Of a DNA stretch of 64,000 nucleotides, positions 46,478 to 58,035 are shown piece by piece (positions within the stretch are counted from its first letter, which is position 1; each line of letters begins with the position of its first letter). The position numbers and the translations under genes are program-made. Source of the DNA: Hymenopus coronatus (Eukaryota > Arthropoda > Insecta > Mantodea > Hymenopodidae); NCBI GenBank assembly GCA_030762935.1, contig CM060895.1, positions 28,696,501 through 28,760,500 of the forward strand, in the 5' to 3' direction. Under the pieces are notes generated by a model. That model did not search any database. It was not told the origin of the DNA and saw only the letters and a list, made by a program, of their open reading frames with translations.

Positions 46478-46802
46478 GTGCTGCAGGATGGTCTATTTGA
46501 AAACCAAACAAAGAGTACTTTTGCAGCCTCAGCAGGACCCAAAGCAGATGCTACTAGACATTTAGATAAGATGTCTCGAATTTATTGCCCAAATCTGCGC
46601 AATTTTGTTGTATTTTCAAGTGTTTCTTGTGGAAGAGGAAATTTAGGTCAGACAAACTATGGTTTGAGCAATTCTGTTATGGAGCGCATTTGTGAAGCAA
46701 GAGTTCAGGAAGGTTTACCAGGACTTGCCATCCAATGGGGAGCTGTGGGAGATGTTGGTCTTGTTGCAGATATGCAGGAAGAGAATACGGAAGTTGTAAT
46801 TG
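46478..46802 (+). CDS. FASN: FASN exon 5 of window: ketoreductase catalytic region
   Basis: This 325-nt exon carries the ketoreductase active site. LQDGLFENQT starts it, followed by LDKMSR (candidate catalytic Lys), FSSVSCGRGN (catalytic Ser) and GQTNYGLSNS (catalytic Tyr). Then come ERICEARVQEGLPGLAIQWG and AVGDVGLVAD, all strongly conserved in animal FASN. The acceptor is TTGCTTCTAG ending at 46477 and the donor is GTAAGT from 46803. It enters in phase 0 and leaves one base into a codon. All expected catalytic residues are present, so nothing here suggests a pseudogene. A tRNA-headed SINE ends about 100 bp upstream. Confidence 0.95.
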
Positions 46803-48319
46803 GTAAGTGTATTTCCAGTTCAAAAACCTTATCATGCACTTCTTTTCATACATTTTACACAGTTAAGTTCTATTTTCTAGAAATACAGTTTCTGAGTAAG
46901 AAGATTTTAGTGATTCTTCTTCTTTTCTTCTTCTTCCTGCTCCTTTCCTCATCTTCTTTGGTCTAAGTCCAAAAACCTGTTCTATTAGAGATTCCATCTC
47001 TCTATGTGGTTAAAGGTTATTCTAATTAGCAGTTTTATTGAAGATCTGGTTTCATGTTATTGATATGTTCATCAGTTGTTCTATATTTGGTTTATCATTT
47101 CTAGGAAATGAAAGAAAATTCATCTATATCTTTATTGATAATTTTGCTGCTCTCTTTTTATGTAAACTAGGAGTATCCCTCCTGCTATTGAGCATAGAAA
47201 TATCAGTTCAGTCTTTTCAGTTTTTCTCTTGTCTTAGTTCTTGCTTGCATAGGTTTAGGATTGGCATACCATTATTTTATAGCATTTTATTTGCTTAATT
47301 TTAAGAGTTTTATTTGCTAGTTTATCCAATTGCTGCTACATGTTATATTAAAAATATTCAACCGCATTTCAAATACTTTATCCAGTTTCTAGCAAATTAA
47401 AATGGTTTTTAAGTGATCCCAATTTGTGAGCACTTGCATAGTTGACTATTTTACATAGTCTCAGTCATTTATCATCACCTCATGATTTCATGCAATGCTC
47501 TTAGCAATGTGACTGGATTACAGTGCACAAGAAAGCTCAGCAGTGTGACACAAGGCCACCGTGTGATGCTGACAGACCATGAAAATTACACTTGTGCACA
47601 AACACCAATTATAACTTATGGAAAATCATTTGGTTTTACAAAAGAGATGCAGAAGAAAAATCTGTTCAGTTTCTTTTAAACTGTACGCAGCCTTAAGTAC
47701 AATTGAATATTTAAAGGTGTGACAGCATAAAAACATGCATTGCCAATCCATACTAATTTCTAATTGGAAATAAAGTGCTAAAAGAATGTTATAATGCTTT
47801 ATTCAGTATATGTACCATGTGTATAGTTTTAGTGAAACCATAAATATAAGTAATGTCAGACACCTAGTGGATAAGCATGAAGGTATTGTACCACAATACT
47901 GTTTTTGGCAGTTGGATAACCTATTTTGGCTTTTGGTTTTATAAGTGAGGGAGATAAAGAAGTGCTGCAAAGTTCGGTGTGCATGTTCATATGGCTGAGG
48001 TTCCTGGTCTGTGAATGATTTTATAGTAATTATGAAGAGATTGTGATGTAAAGGGACAGATTTTACTAATGATACTAAACGGAATTTCTTTTAGTTTGGT
48101 TTATATTTTATGTTGGAATGCATTAATATCGATATACATCATTTCTGGGGTACAAAGGGATATACATACATAAGAGTGGACATCCCTAATAATATCATTC
48201 TTACTCTCTTGAGAATTGCCTATGATGAACTGTACATATCCAAATAGAACAGCCAAATCTATTTGAAATATCTGCTTTTTACATAATTTTAAAATTCTTT
48301 TGCATTATTTGTATCACAG
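46803..48319. other. FASN intron after exon 5
   Basis: AT-rich sequence with no recognised element. Confidence 0.5.
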
Positions 48320-48475
48320 GAGGAACACTAGTCCAGAAAATTTTGTCATGTTTGAAGGAACTGGATAAGTTTATGAAGCAATCACATCCTGTTGTTGCAA
48401 GTATGGTAGTTGCAGAGAAGCGTGTTAGTGACAGTGGCAGCAATAATCCTGTTGAGTGTGTCTGTAATATTTTAG
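48320..48475 (+). CDS. FASN: FASN exon 6 of window: ketoreductase to ACP linker
   Basis: This short exon has no usable ATG and would be missed by an ORF scan. It is placed by phase and homology: GA completes Gly after the preceding ATT-G, giving IGGTLVQKILSCL and then a segment containing HPVVASMVVAEKRV and VECVCNILG. Animal FASN has the same G-G-T-x-x-Q ... L-D-x-F ... P-x-V-x-S-x-V-x-A-E-K pattern between the ketoreductase and the carrier domain. The acceptor is GTATCACAG ending at 48319 and the donor is GTAAGA from 48476. It leaves one base into a codon (ATT TTA G), which the ACP exon completes. Confidence 0.88.
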
Positions 48476-49560
48476 GTAAGAGAAGTTTTTAAACTTAAAT
48501 GTAAATGGTTTGGTTAATTTTGTATCATCGATGACTTTTAGTGGAACCTTTTATTTTATTAAGCAATGACTAGATCCATGTATTACTGTAGATATCTGTG
48601 GTTTGCATTGGGCATGTGGTGATACTTTGCATGATCTAGTCAGAGATCAATGCCTGGAGGACACTACTTAAAGTGCCATCCCAAAACTGTGCATCAAACC
48701 ACAGACTCTTAGTATGAGAACCAAATGAAACCACTCAATAATATTCTCATATTTTGTACTAGTTGGAGTATATTTTGTGAACTATATACCACTGGTACAT
48801 ATATACTGTACTAACTTATACTATGTATACTCTCTCTCTCTGTAATAGCAGTTACTCAATATTGGTAGAATTACAAATTTCTGCACTTTAATTTCTTTAA
48901 ACATGTGCATATTACAATGGGGAATACTCAGTGTATCAGTTTATAAGTATATACAGTCTCAAATTCTCAGATTTCTCTCCCTTGACTTCTGAGTACGAGA
49001 TATTTGAATGGAAGAACAAGGACTCAGATGTTGACTCGATTTATTTTGTGGAAGAAAGGAAAGGTAAAAGGGTAGGCAAGATAGAGGATGGAAAGACGAA
49101 GTAATGGGCAAGTGAAGTATATAAGGGGAGATAGATTCATATTGTGAGAATCAGTCAAAGAGGAATAGCCACAACACAGCTTTATTAAGGAAGCAGTCAA
49201 AAAGTAGGAAGACTTAAACAGGAGAGAAAGGAGGGTAGGAGTAAGAGCCAAGGCAAGTAGAGTACCAATAAAGTGAAGAAAAGGGGAAGGATAAGTGGCA
49301 AGTGATAAGTGACTAGAGACAAGAAAAGTAAAAAGTGAAAGGGGAGATCAAGGAAAAGTTAAATTAGGCAGTATAAAATGAAACAGCAATAGGCAGTAAA
49401 AGGAAATAAAGGGAATTGAAAATGAGGCAAAGGAAACAAGAACAATAAAGATGGTACACATAAAAGCTGTAAATAGTAACTGTAAAATATGTATAGGGCT
49501 GTGTCCAATGACAGAAGAGAAGGGAAAGGTCTCAAGCTCAAAGGGCAGCCCAAGTTATGT
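48476..49560. other. FASN intron after exon 6, with a purine-rich tract
   Basis: Mostly AT-rich; about 49010-49480 is strongly purine-rich (AAGGAGAAAGG-like). No gene or element recognised. Confidence 0.5.
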
Positions 49561-49570
49561 ATATTTGTAC

Positions 49571-50193
49571 AAAAAATCTGATGTGTTCCATTCACATGAC
49601 TTTCTCTACATCTCTGCAACAAATTATTGTTAAAAAGCTTATGCGTCTATTTACTTCATTTTAATCGAGAAAAAAGTAGCAGAAACAGTTTTATTACTTG
49701 CTTCCTTGTAAGTAGAAGGGAAATACGGGAGTACTATAGGCTAATCATAAGGTGGTTGCTATGTGACTGAAGTTCATTTATTTGTATGGACAGGAATTTG
49801 TATGAGAAAAGTATAATTTTTTCAAAGCTGAAACCAAAAACAAGGAATATGTCAAAAACAATCAATTCCACAAAAAAATATACACATGACATAAATTGTG
49901 TTTTAATGTGCTCTACATTTTTTGTCTGATAAGTTTTTGTCCATCTCTTACGGTTTAGCAGTTATGCAAAAATTCCATAAAACTCACCCAGAATAAAGTA
50001 GTTTTCCGAGGCTATTCCCAGAAAAATTCAAGATATACATTTTATTTGTCAGGTAAATATCTTTAATATTTGACATTTTAATCCAAATCGTTAGAGCCAT
50101 TTTTAAGAAAATCAAAATTTTCCAAAAAAGATCTATGTAAAGGGTAGTTTGGGGTGGGGCGATTTTCTTGAAAAACTTTGTGTCGCATCCTTG
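49571..50193 (-). repeat. Unclassified repeat family R, copy 3 (truncated)
   Basis: It matches copy 2 from the AATCTGATGTGTTCCATTC end to TTTGTGTCGCATCCTTGC, then stops at about 50193. The (GT)n side of the element is missing. Shortly downstream lies the left end of the transposon relic with repeated motifs. Confidence 0.75.
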
Positions 50194-50960
50194 CTTATGG
50201 TTGACAAAAATATTATCCATGTTTACTATGCAACTGTACAAATTTTATTTCATTGAGCTACCCGTGAAAGAAAGTTTTTGATAATATTTGGGACTTTATT
50301 TAATCACTAAAAGGGACATACTTAATTTGGGGCTAGGCTACTGTTCTGTAATATTACATAATTGTGCAAAAATACATATCATGTGAAAAAACAATACCGC
50401 ATAAGTGACATTTTTACAATTTTCTGTTTTTTGGTGCATTGGCTTCACTGGAACTGGGTGCTCCATTTTGTAATGTGGAATATTTAATTTCATCATTAAA
50501 TTGTGAGAAAAAGGCATTGAAGCAATACCGCTTATCTGAATTTCTGAACATTTTGTCGGAATTCCACGTAACTGCATTAAAATCAATACCGCCTATCTGC
50601 ATTCAGGGTCAATTTGTTGGAAATACCGCATGAATGTAATACAACCAATACAGCCTAACTGCATTCAGGTTATCTTTGTTCGAAATGCCACGTAACTGTT
50701 TAAGAAAATGTTGAACGAAGGAAAGTATTGTTGTACTTGTAGGCCTTTTTATCGACACTGCATGCGACCAGAGTATCCTGTAATTACAGTTGTTAGTTCC
50801 TTACATTTATGTGTAGGAAGTAAGCAATAGTTAAATGCCAAGCTGAAAGAAAAGGTTTGTCCATTAACAGATTGAAACGTAATGGGTACATGCTCACTTG
50901 ATAAGGTTGTTATGTGCCAACAAAAGAATAGATGTATCGGCAACTTAATATTTCTCAACA

Positions 50961-53700
50961 TTGTTATGGAAACAGGTATCTCAATCTGAGTGGCATCAAA
51001 TCCAGGTTCTCACGCTAATTGAATCTTTATGCAAGCACTGGCTGTTGACTTCTATTGTAACGTTGACAATGTTATGTGAAAACTGCAAGAAAACGTTCTT
51101 TAATAGGGGATCATTTTTAATACATTTAATTAACTGTAATGTGAAAAAGAAAGAACTCTCTACTAATTTCATTTCTCCATATTATCACTCGAAATCACAT
51201 GTTTCCTTTGAATGTGACAAAAGGGTGGGAAATCAACATATTGATCAGGTAAGTGATATTATCACCATTATTACTGGTATTATTACTATTATTAACAGTA
51301 ATTTCAGTTTAACATAAAGTATTTTCAATTATTAGCCAATTAGGCATATCATAACTATTCATATCCTATTTAAGCTATCCAATGGGGCTGTTATGAGCAT
51401 TGATGATATTCCGATTACAACTGAGGAAGACTTGATGACGTTGGGTGTGGAATTACGAACTAATATAAGCATTCTGATATACCATTACCTTCATCACCAG
51501 GAGTAGGTAAGGGAGTAATTTTTTTTGAGAAAAACACTATACCTAGACTTATTATTTGAAGTACAATAAAATAAAATGAACATTACTTAACATCTAGTTA
51601 CATATAATAATTTTTAATTCAATTTAGATTATGAGAATGACGTAGAAAATCAGCAGGATGGCACCAGCTGGTAAGTCATGAAAATTAATATTTTGTTACA
51701 ATCAAACATTTATAAAACTTATTTTGTTTCACCTGTACTCATTTCTCGTTATTAGACACACATGCTTCATCCTCAACTCCATACGTGGAAGTCAATGAGG
51801 AATTTCTTCCTGAAAACATAGAATCGTCAGAAAATGAAAGTATGGATGAAGTTGACAATGGTGGTATTGAACAATGTGATAGTGATAATAATTATGGTGA
51901 GGATGATAATAATGGTGGTGATTGTGGTAATAATGAAGGTGATGGTGGTAATTCTAAAAGTAGTGGTTGTGATAAAGACTGTGGTAGTAGAGGTGAGATA
52001 TATCATGGATATTAATGGGAGGGAATGAAAAAGAAAATGAAATGCAAGCAAACATACTTGGAAGAAAAATATGAACATGAGATTGAGAATGGAAGGGGAA
52101 ATGTACATTGGGTACAAAAGGTTGAAAAGTGGGAAAGTTTCACATGACACACCCAGGGATGGAAGAAAAGTTGGGGCATCATGTACTTCCAAAATGTGTC
52201 AGAAATAGAAAGTCAGAAATGCAATTGGCAATGCTGAGAGACAAGTGATTTTCTATACATTTTGGAAGAAAATGACCTGGGATCAGAGAAAATAATACGC
52301 CAATGGTCTTGTGGAAGCAATTCCCACAAAACATCCTGGAAGGAGTATGGGTGAGTCTAGAAGAAAAGGTACATTGGTGTATCATCTGTGTGAGGCTAAT
52401 GAAAAGTTACAAGTGTGCAAGAAAATGTCCCTGAACACCCTTGCAATAAAAGATTGGAGTGTAAGGTACTGGTTAGAAAATTCCAAGCATGGAATGTCAT
52501 CCTGTTCAACTGCTTTGCACACTAAAGCCAAGAAGGATAAAAAAGAAGATAGTAAACAATTTCTTGAGGCATTTTTTGATAGTCTCTCTAAATTACTTTC
52601 CCAATATAGTCCAAAGTCATCAACCAAATTTTATTTAGAGTCTACAGTTCATTCTAAAATTCAGTTATATGATTTGTATAAACAGAAGTGTGCAGATGAA
52701 AATACTGAATCTCTGAGCCGACATACTTTCAACCTAATTTTTCAGGAAAGTAACATCAGTGTTTACAGCCCAAAGAAAGATGAATGCGACATCTGTTGCA
52801 GTTACAAAACTGGCAATATAAGTGAAGCATTAGGGCTGCAACATGATGAAAAGAAGAGAGAAGCTCGAAAAGAAAAAGAAAAGGTTAAAGAAGATGCTTA
52901 ACGGGAAGAAATTAATGTATTACCATGGATGTTCAGACAGTCTACATGCAGGCAAGTTCTGTGTATTATAAGACTAAGCTATGTGTGCATAATTTTACAA
53001 TTTACAATTTGAAAAATCATGATGCCATTTGTTACTGGTTTGATAAGACAGGCAGAACTTGTAGCATCAGTTTTTGGCAGTTTTGTCATAGATATATTGA
53101 CTGATTGCATAAAAGAAAACCCTCTACTCTGTTTTGTACTGTGATAGGTGTACATACCAAAATAGAAATGCAGCCATGTCAAATGCCCTACTTGGGCTCG
53201 CAATTTCTAAGGTGTGTTCATTATCCAAAAATATCTAGAGAGGGGCCACACTCAGGTGGAATATGACTCAGTTCTTAGTGCAGTTGAAAGCAAGCTAAAG
53301 AATAGAGACCTTATGTTGCCTAGTCAACATGTTTCAATAACGAAAGAAGCAAGAAAGAAACTTATACCTCACCGTGTTAAACATTTAGACTATTCATTCT
53401 TCACAAATTATGCTGAAAAAAGGTTTTGGCTCTATGATTCAATTCGCCCAGGAAGAGGAACTAATGATCTGACCGTAACTGATTTGAGGGCGATATAGTA
53501 TTGCCCAGATGATACAATTCATTTCAAATGTTGTTTCACTGAGGACTGGCAAGACATTCCAAGGCGTCCCAGGAATCAATATGCAGCAATGACTTACAAG
53601 AAGTTATATTCTCAACCACTGAGAATTAAGAAGTCAAAATGGCAACACTTGCAGTAACTAAAACATGTTTTGCCAAAGAACTGTCATGCATTCTAGGACA
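50961..53700 (+). pseudogene. DUF7869-type transposon ORF, broken
   Basis: An N-terminal segment (50961-51248) has a C2HC-like finger (MLCENCKKTFFNRGSFLIHL) and ends at a possible splice donor GTAAGT. An acidic, repeat-expanded stretch follows (51785-52015). Next comes the conserved body: VCKKMSLNTLAI-DWSV (52410), LSRHTFNLIFQESNISVYSP and KKDECDICCSY (52800). Then VYYKTKLCVHNFTIYNLKNH and CYWFDKTG (about 52960-53060), EKGHTQ-like LERGHTQVEYDSVLSAVESK, YDSIRPGRGTNDLTVTDLRA, and KLYSQPLRIKKSKWQHLQ. I recall this pattern as the DUF7869 family, widespread in arthropods as multicopy, transposon-like genes. Stops and frameshifts near 52015, 52900 and 53499 show it is dead. Confidence 0.65.
51884..51995. 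repeat. GGT/GAT/AAT-rich low-complexity coding stretch
   Basis: Trinucleotide-like repeats encode the Asn/Gly/Asp-rich part of the DUF7869-type ORF; probably a slippage expansion. Confidence 0.7.
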
Positions 53701-54062
53701 ACATTGGTTATGACATGACCGAGTAAGCGGAACATATTTTCTTACATGACTAATGACAATATGAAGAACAAATATTGTAGTTCAATAATGCCAATAAAAC
53801 ATTAATAGAACTTGGTAATTAATTACTGATATTTTACAAAGTATTTTTTTTTTACACGAACAATTTTCAAATTTTGAGAAATACAGTAATTACCTACTTA
53901 TTTATGTAAAAACTTAATACTATGAATAAAACTAGTATAACAATGACATATTCATTATGTTTCTCAATTTTAACACTCCTTCATACCAAAACAATTCCTA
54001 TCAATACCACTTAACTGACAAAAAAACGTTGCAGTATACTATTCTAATACTGCATAACTAAC

Positions 54063-54729
54063 ATAAATAACTTAAAATACAAAAATAATACTGTTTTCAG
54101 ATAATGTACACATTTTGAGTGTTAATTTACTAACATCATGCCAAATTTCATCACCCGGAAGTAATTGATTTTTTAAAAATTATGTTTTTTGTTTTCTGTG
54201 TAAAATTTGTGTTTTGTTAGCTATACAGTATTGTTTCTTCACTGATAATATGCTAGAGTTGATTAATATTCCTTATATTTTACTGAAATATGTAGTTCAT
54301 AATCATATTGCAAAATACACATGCAGTGTTGAAAGTATCATATTTACTCGACTATTGTGTGCCCCCCCCTCTCTCTCTCTCTCTCTCTCTGTCTCTATCT
54401 CCATTTTTACTTCCAAAATTCGGGAAGGGTCTTATAGTGCAAACTTTGTAGAAGCAATTAGATTTGTTGGGAGGATGAAAGAATAAGCAATTTTATTTTA
54501 ATATTGTATAATAACATATTTAGTTAGAATAGGCAAACTTTACATGTTAAATAAAGAACTCACTGTTGTCATAGTAAGTCTGCTAATATCCTGCACTGTA
54601 ATAACTTCTCCAAAAAATGTGTAATGTGTTGGATGAGCATGGCCTATAGATCAAAATTAATTTAAAATAAAGCCAGGGAAAAAAGCAAAGGTATTTATTG
54701 TCTGCATTGTTTTGTCTTTATATTTGCAG
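54063..54729. other. FASN intron before exon 7, with a (CT)n tract
   Basis: AT-rich sequence with C8 and (CT)n at 54361-54392. Otherwise nothing recognised. Confidence 0.6.
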
Positions 54730-54948
54730 GAATTCGTGATCTCAAAATAGTCAGTTTGCAATCAACCTTGGCTGAAGTAGGAATGGATTCCATGATGGCA
54801 GTAGAAATAAAGCAATCCTTAGAGCGAGACTTTAACATTTATCTCACTCCAAAGGAAATTCGAAACCTTACATTTTCACGGCTTGTTGAGCTCTCTACTA
54901 TTACTGAAGAAGATAAAGAGAAATGCAACAGTGTTACAACTATTGAAA
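54730..54948 (+). CDS. FASN: FASN exon 7 of window: acyl carrier protein domain
   Basis: The exon encodes the acyl carrier domain, whose serine carries 4'-phosphopantetheine and shuttles the growing chain. The motif is VGMDSMMAVEIKQ, with the modified Ser in G-M-D-S. It is preceded by STLAEV and followed by LTPKEIRNLTFSRL, as in the family. The acceptor is TATTTGCAG ending at 54729 and the donor is GTAAGA from 54949. It enters with GA and leaves one base into a codon. The preceding 6.3-kb intron holds a transposon relic with repeated end motifs (50393-54062). Confidence 0.95.
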
Positions 54949-55183
54949 GTAAGATTCCTTATAAACATTTAATAGTACATTTATGTTTCTCTCCTTCAGA
55001 GAGGTAATAAACACAGTGTTTTCACAAGGTATTTTAATAAAAGCTTCTTGTTTTAAATCTAATATTGTATTTATCTTATTCTTAGTCTAAACTGATAGTC
55101 TCTTCCATAACTGTATTCAAGTAACTGGAAGACCTCATTATTTTATAAAGGCTCATTACTTAATGAGTTTTTGTTCTTATCAG

Positions 55184-55470
55184 CTCAAGATAATGAACTT
55201 GAGGGGATGCAAATTGTTTTCCGAGTAGTTGGAGATGAGGAAACATCTTTACTGGATGTTGTCCAATTGCCTTCACTAATTGGCTTTGGAACTGATGTTG
55301 AAAATGTATCGGAAGCAGCTCCACTTCTTTTTATGATACCAGGAGTTGAAGGTATGGCCAGTTCACTTGCACCTCTGGCTGCCAATCTCAAGTATCAGAC
55401 TATCTGTCTGCAACTGGGCTACCAAAACAACTCTCAGACTATCCAGGAATTAGCATTATGCTTGCTTCCA
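55184..55470 (+). CDS. FASN: FASN exon 8 of window: linker and start of thioesterase domain
   Basis: After a 235-bp intron the frame resumes with CT completing Thr (IE-T-QDNELEGMQ). It runs through a linker and into PLLFMIPGVEGMASSLAPLA and YQTICLQLGYQN, the first strands of the FASN thioesterase, which releases the finished acyl chain. The acceptor is TTCTTATCAG ending at 55183 and the donor is GTAAGT from 55471, phase 0. The catalytic Gly-Tyr-Ser-x-Gly, Asp and His segments should be in later exons. None is visible in the remaining 8.5 kb, which is transposon-rich, so the next exon is probably beyond the window. Confidence 0.93.
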
Positions 55471-55766
55471 GTAAGTAAAATTACAAATTAAGAAAAATGT
55501 TATTTACTGTGCAGTCTGTGCATACATTTATTCAAATCATCACAAGATATGTATATGAAGTGATTTACACAGTGAAAGTTTTAAATTATTATGAAAGTGG
55601 TTCGAGTCAATTATAGAGAGTTAGTTTTGCTTACTTCATTTTTTTCGTGGATGCATTTCAAAGATATTCATCTTCATCATTAGTGGATGTAAAATTACGA
55701 CAGGAACTTCCTCTTTTGAGTCAGTCAAATACCTGCCAGGTGGCAAGGGTGGGCAACCACATTTGG

Positions 55767-55992
55767 GCCGCGCCGTGGCCGAGTGGTTAGATCACTCGTC
55801 TCTCACCTAGACGGCCCAGGTTCGATCCCAAGCAACCGCATGTGAGATTTATGGTGGACAAAGCCGCACTGGGGCAAGTTTTATCCGGGTTCTCGGTTTC
55901 TCCCACCGGTGCTCCATCTTCATTCATGTATCATCAGTGTCATCGCCTGCGGTGCCATAAGTAGTTAAAGCGGGCGTTACACACTACCAAAA
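55767..55992 (+). repeat. tRNA-headed SINE family 1, copy 2 (complete, with TSD)
   Basis: The head has the A box TGGCCGAGTGG (perfect to the pol III consensus) in CCGTGGCCGAGTGGTTAGAT, and the B box GGTTCGATCCC. The body matches 46126-46381 and ends CACTACCAAAA. The 12-bp target duplication AACCACATTTGG is at 55755-55766 and 55993-56004. It lacks a 3' tRNA half and is in an intron, so it is a SINE and not a tRNA gene. Confidence 0.9.
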
Positions 55993-56099
55993 AACCACAT
56001 TTGGCATGCAATACCACTTCTCCATTCTCAAGTCCCGAACAGCACCATTGTAGCAGCTCAGCCAGTGCTAGTGCACCAGCCACTTCTTCCCCCAAAGTA

Positions 56100-57120
56100 G
56101 CCTCTGGATATGTTAGATGATATTAATTCTCTTTACCATGAAGTATGGTCCTTGCCATGATTGTTGAAGTTTGGGGCAGCATCCCTTAGTCTGGGTAAGG
56201 ACAGTAGTAGATCACCCTGCTAGAAACCTCAGCAGCTGGCCTGGTGGTCATAATATCCTTCAACTGTTTGGTTACCTGCACCTGGATGTGATGGCAGACC
56301 ATGTCGTGAAGTTGGTCTACAGGTTTCTCCACATAGTCAACTGCTGGCTGTTCTGCCCCAAGGGACTCCCCAAACATTAGATCACATGGTGGATGCAGCT
56401 CTCTGCCAAAGACCATACTCACTGGTGTCAACCTGGTGGAATTTGGCCTTCAATGTGCACCTTCATCAGAATCTCGCTTCTTACAGGCAAAATTCATCAT
56501 AGTCAAAATCACCCTGCAGATCCCTGGATGTTCATGGGGACTCTGGAGCAACATATCATCTTAGTGAACTTGTAAGTTCATCTCACTGACGTCAACTGTA
56601 GCCTCATGGTTCCTGAGGGCATCCAGTCCCAGTATTAGCCAACCACCCTCAGCCTGTGAATAACCATATGCTCACAGTGCTCTGTCCCAGTATCCACTCC
56701 TGCAGTGTCTCCTTCACAGGCGAGATGTTGCCTGACACCATCATTAGTTGGTAGGGGTGATTGGGTTTTTGTTTTAGCAAGCCCTGCTGTCTGATTACAG
56801 TCATGGCTCCACCTGTGTCTATTTATATCAAGCACATCTGCCCTGTGGTTGCTCTATCATCCACTTTTTTACCCAAGGCCATGATATCATTCAAGGGGGT
56901 GATTAAGATGATCTCAATGTGCCCCTTGCTGCATTGATCCTAATTTGTTTTCCACCAACTTGTTGATGTGGTGTGGAATAGTCCTTTACTCAATGATCTG
57001 GTTCACCATATGCCCAGCATACACCATAATGTTGTGCTATGCCTCTGGGTTGTTTCGCCTCTCTCTGTTGTAGCGAATACTCCAGGTTTTTGCTGTTTTC
57101 TTGGCCACCTCCATCCTCAG
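56100..57120 (-). pseudogene. Ty3/Gypsy-type retrotransposon relic (gag knuckle, protease, integrase end)
   Basis: Reading the - strand from 57120: a zinc-knuckle-like CWAYGEPDH (last Cys changed) near 57040, then an aspartic protease region MCLIDIDTGGAMTVIRQQGL with D-T-G at about 56816. After a gap comes the late integrase segment TPVSMVFGRELHPPCDLMFG (56430-56370), as in insect Gypsy elements. RT and RNase H are missing, so the relic is internally deleted as well as full of stops. No LTR was found. Confidence 0.6.
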
Positions 57121-57149
57121 TGCGGCTGTTAATGTCTCATGAATTTTCT

Positions 57150-57440
57150 TATAATTGCAGAACGTCAGGTGCTGTCATATCTCAGCGTTATACACCCTGA
57201 AAACGAAGGTGTTTCCCAAGGACGTGAGTTCAAATTCAGCAGAAGGTGGTGGATCTTTTCGGGCATAAAAATTCTTAGGATGGCTTCCTTCAGAAGGGAG
57301 CTGTTAGTCCCTGTCTTCTGATCCAAAGGTGCAGGTTCAAACCTGGCCCAGACCAATGGTTTAGATTTACCAGCATGTAAAAAAACTACTGCAAGATGAA
57401 ATTCTGGCACACTGGCAGCACTGCTGTGATCCAGCAACTG
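57150..57440 (+). repeat. Degraded SINE related to family 2
   Basis: It contains GTGAGTTCAAATTCAGC (B-box-like), TCGGGCATAAAAATTCTTAG and GGATGGCTTCCTTCAGAAGG, the family 2 body segments. A second B-box-like GGTTCAAACC lies at 57332, and a different tail follows. It may be a composite of two SINEs. Confidence 0.5.
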
Positions 57441-58035
57441 ATCCTAACATCGTTAACAAATAAACAAACTAAAAAAAAGTATATATAGATATATATGGTC
57501 TTTCACTCTTCCACTTTTCCCCCAAGCTCTTTATTGTTGACAAGCCAGTTATTTGTCAATTTTGGTGATAACTCCATCTTTATCAAGGAATTTTCTTTCT
57601 CTATTTCTGCTTGAGTCTTTTACATTTTCTTCATCCTGTATTTCATTTTCTCCTTCATCGTATCTCAAGGATCCTACTATGGTAGATATTGGTTTCGTGC
57701 ACCCAGAGTCCTGAGCCAACCATGCCTTCCTTGGTATAGACTCCTTGTGGTGAGAGTGAAAACACACAATCATGTTTAGGCCGTACATGAAGACCCTTGC
57801 CAGTGGAAATGAATATCCTGGTTTTGAGGGATGAGCATCTGAGCTGGACCTTCTGGTTTTTCAGTAACCAGGGAGAGTGCACAACTTAATACACTGCTTT
57901 GGTTTTGCTTCACATAAATGTGAAGTTAGGGACTAACCTACCCCTAGCCAACAGCCAGGACAAGGTATTATACTGAACTCCAGGGTGAGTGGGACAGCAA
58001 GTCCACTATATCCTCTGTGTAGCCCTGTCATCCCA

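Larger units (their letters stand above)
50393..54062 (+). mobile_element. Transposon relic with DUF7869-type ORF and repeated subterminal motifs
   Basis: A broken ORF is flanked by copies of a motif close to AATACCGCNTAACTGCA. On the left they start at 50393, 50524, 50561, 50585, 50622, 50647 and 50684; on the right at 54003 and 54046. All are in the same orientation. Outer ends and terminal repeats could not be fixed. The motif arrays are the kind of subterminal sites that transposases bind. Confidence 0.55.
1359..55470 (+). other. FASN: Fatty acid synthase gene span (partial, 8 exons visible)
   Basis: This span holds part of an animal type I fatty acid synthase, the cytosolic multi-domain enzyme that builds palmitate from acetyl- and malonyl-CoA with NADPH. 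Eight exons with GT-AG boundaries and matching phases (0/1, 1/2, 2/1, 1/0, 0/1, 1/1, 1/1, 1/0) join into 1761 nt, 587 codons, with no stop. The domain order enoyl reductase end, ketoreductase, acyl carrier, thioesterase start is the family order. Introns measure about 21.3, 8.0, 4.8, 10.3, 1.5, 6.3 and 0.2 kb, and the intron after the last visible exon exceeds 8.5 kb. Nearly all intron length that can be recognised is transposon-derived. The N-terminal domains lie left of the window and the thioesterase catalytic part is not seen. Insects often carry several FASN paralogues; which one this is cannot be told. Confidence 0.93.

Noticed and set aside
49010..49480. Purine-rich tract as a structured or regulatory element
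   Set aside because: No periodicity, hairpin or motif beyond composition was found; it looks like ordinary low-complexity intron.
50961..51317. 118-codon ORF as an additional FASN exon or separate zinc-finger gene
   Set aside because: Phase and position do not fit FASN exons 6 and 7, which join directly. Its context fits the N-terminus of the DUF7869-type relic.
52311..52901. A 196-codon ORF as a host gene
   Set aside because: It lies inside the DUF7869-type relic, with conserved parts continuing on both sides in other frames, so it is a piece of a dead transposon ORF.
55775..55845. tRNA-like sequence with good A and B boxes
   Set aside because: It is followed by a SINE body and flanked by a 12-bp target duplication, and related copies occur at 46126 and 30136. 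It is a SINE head and not a tRNA gene.
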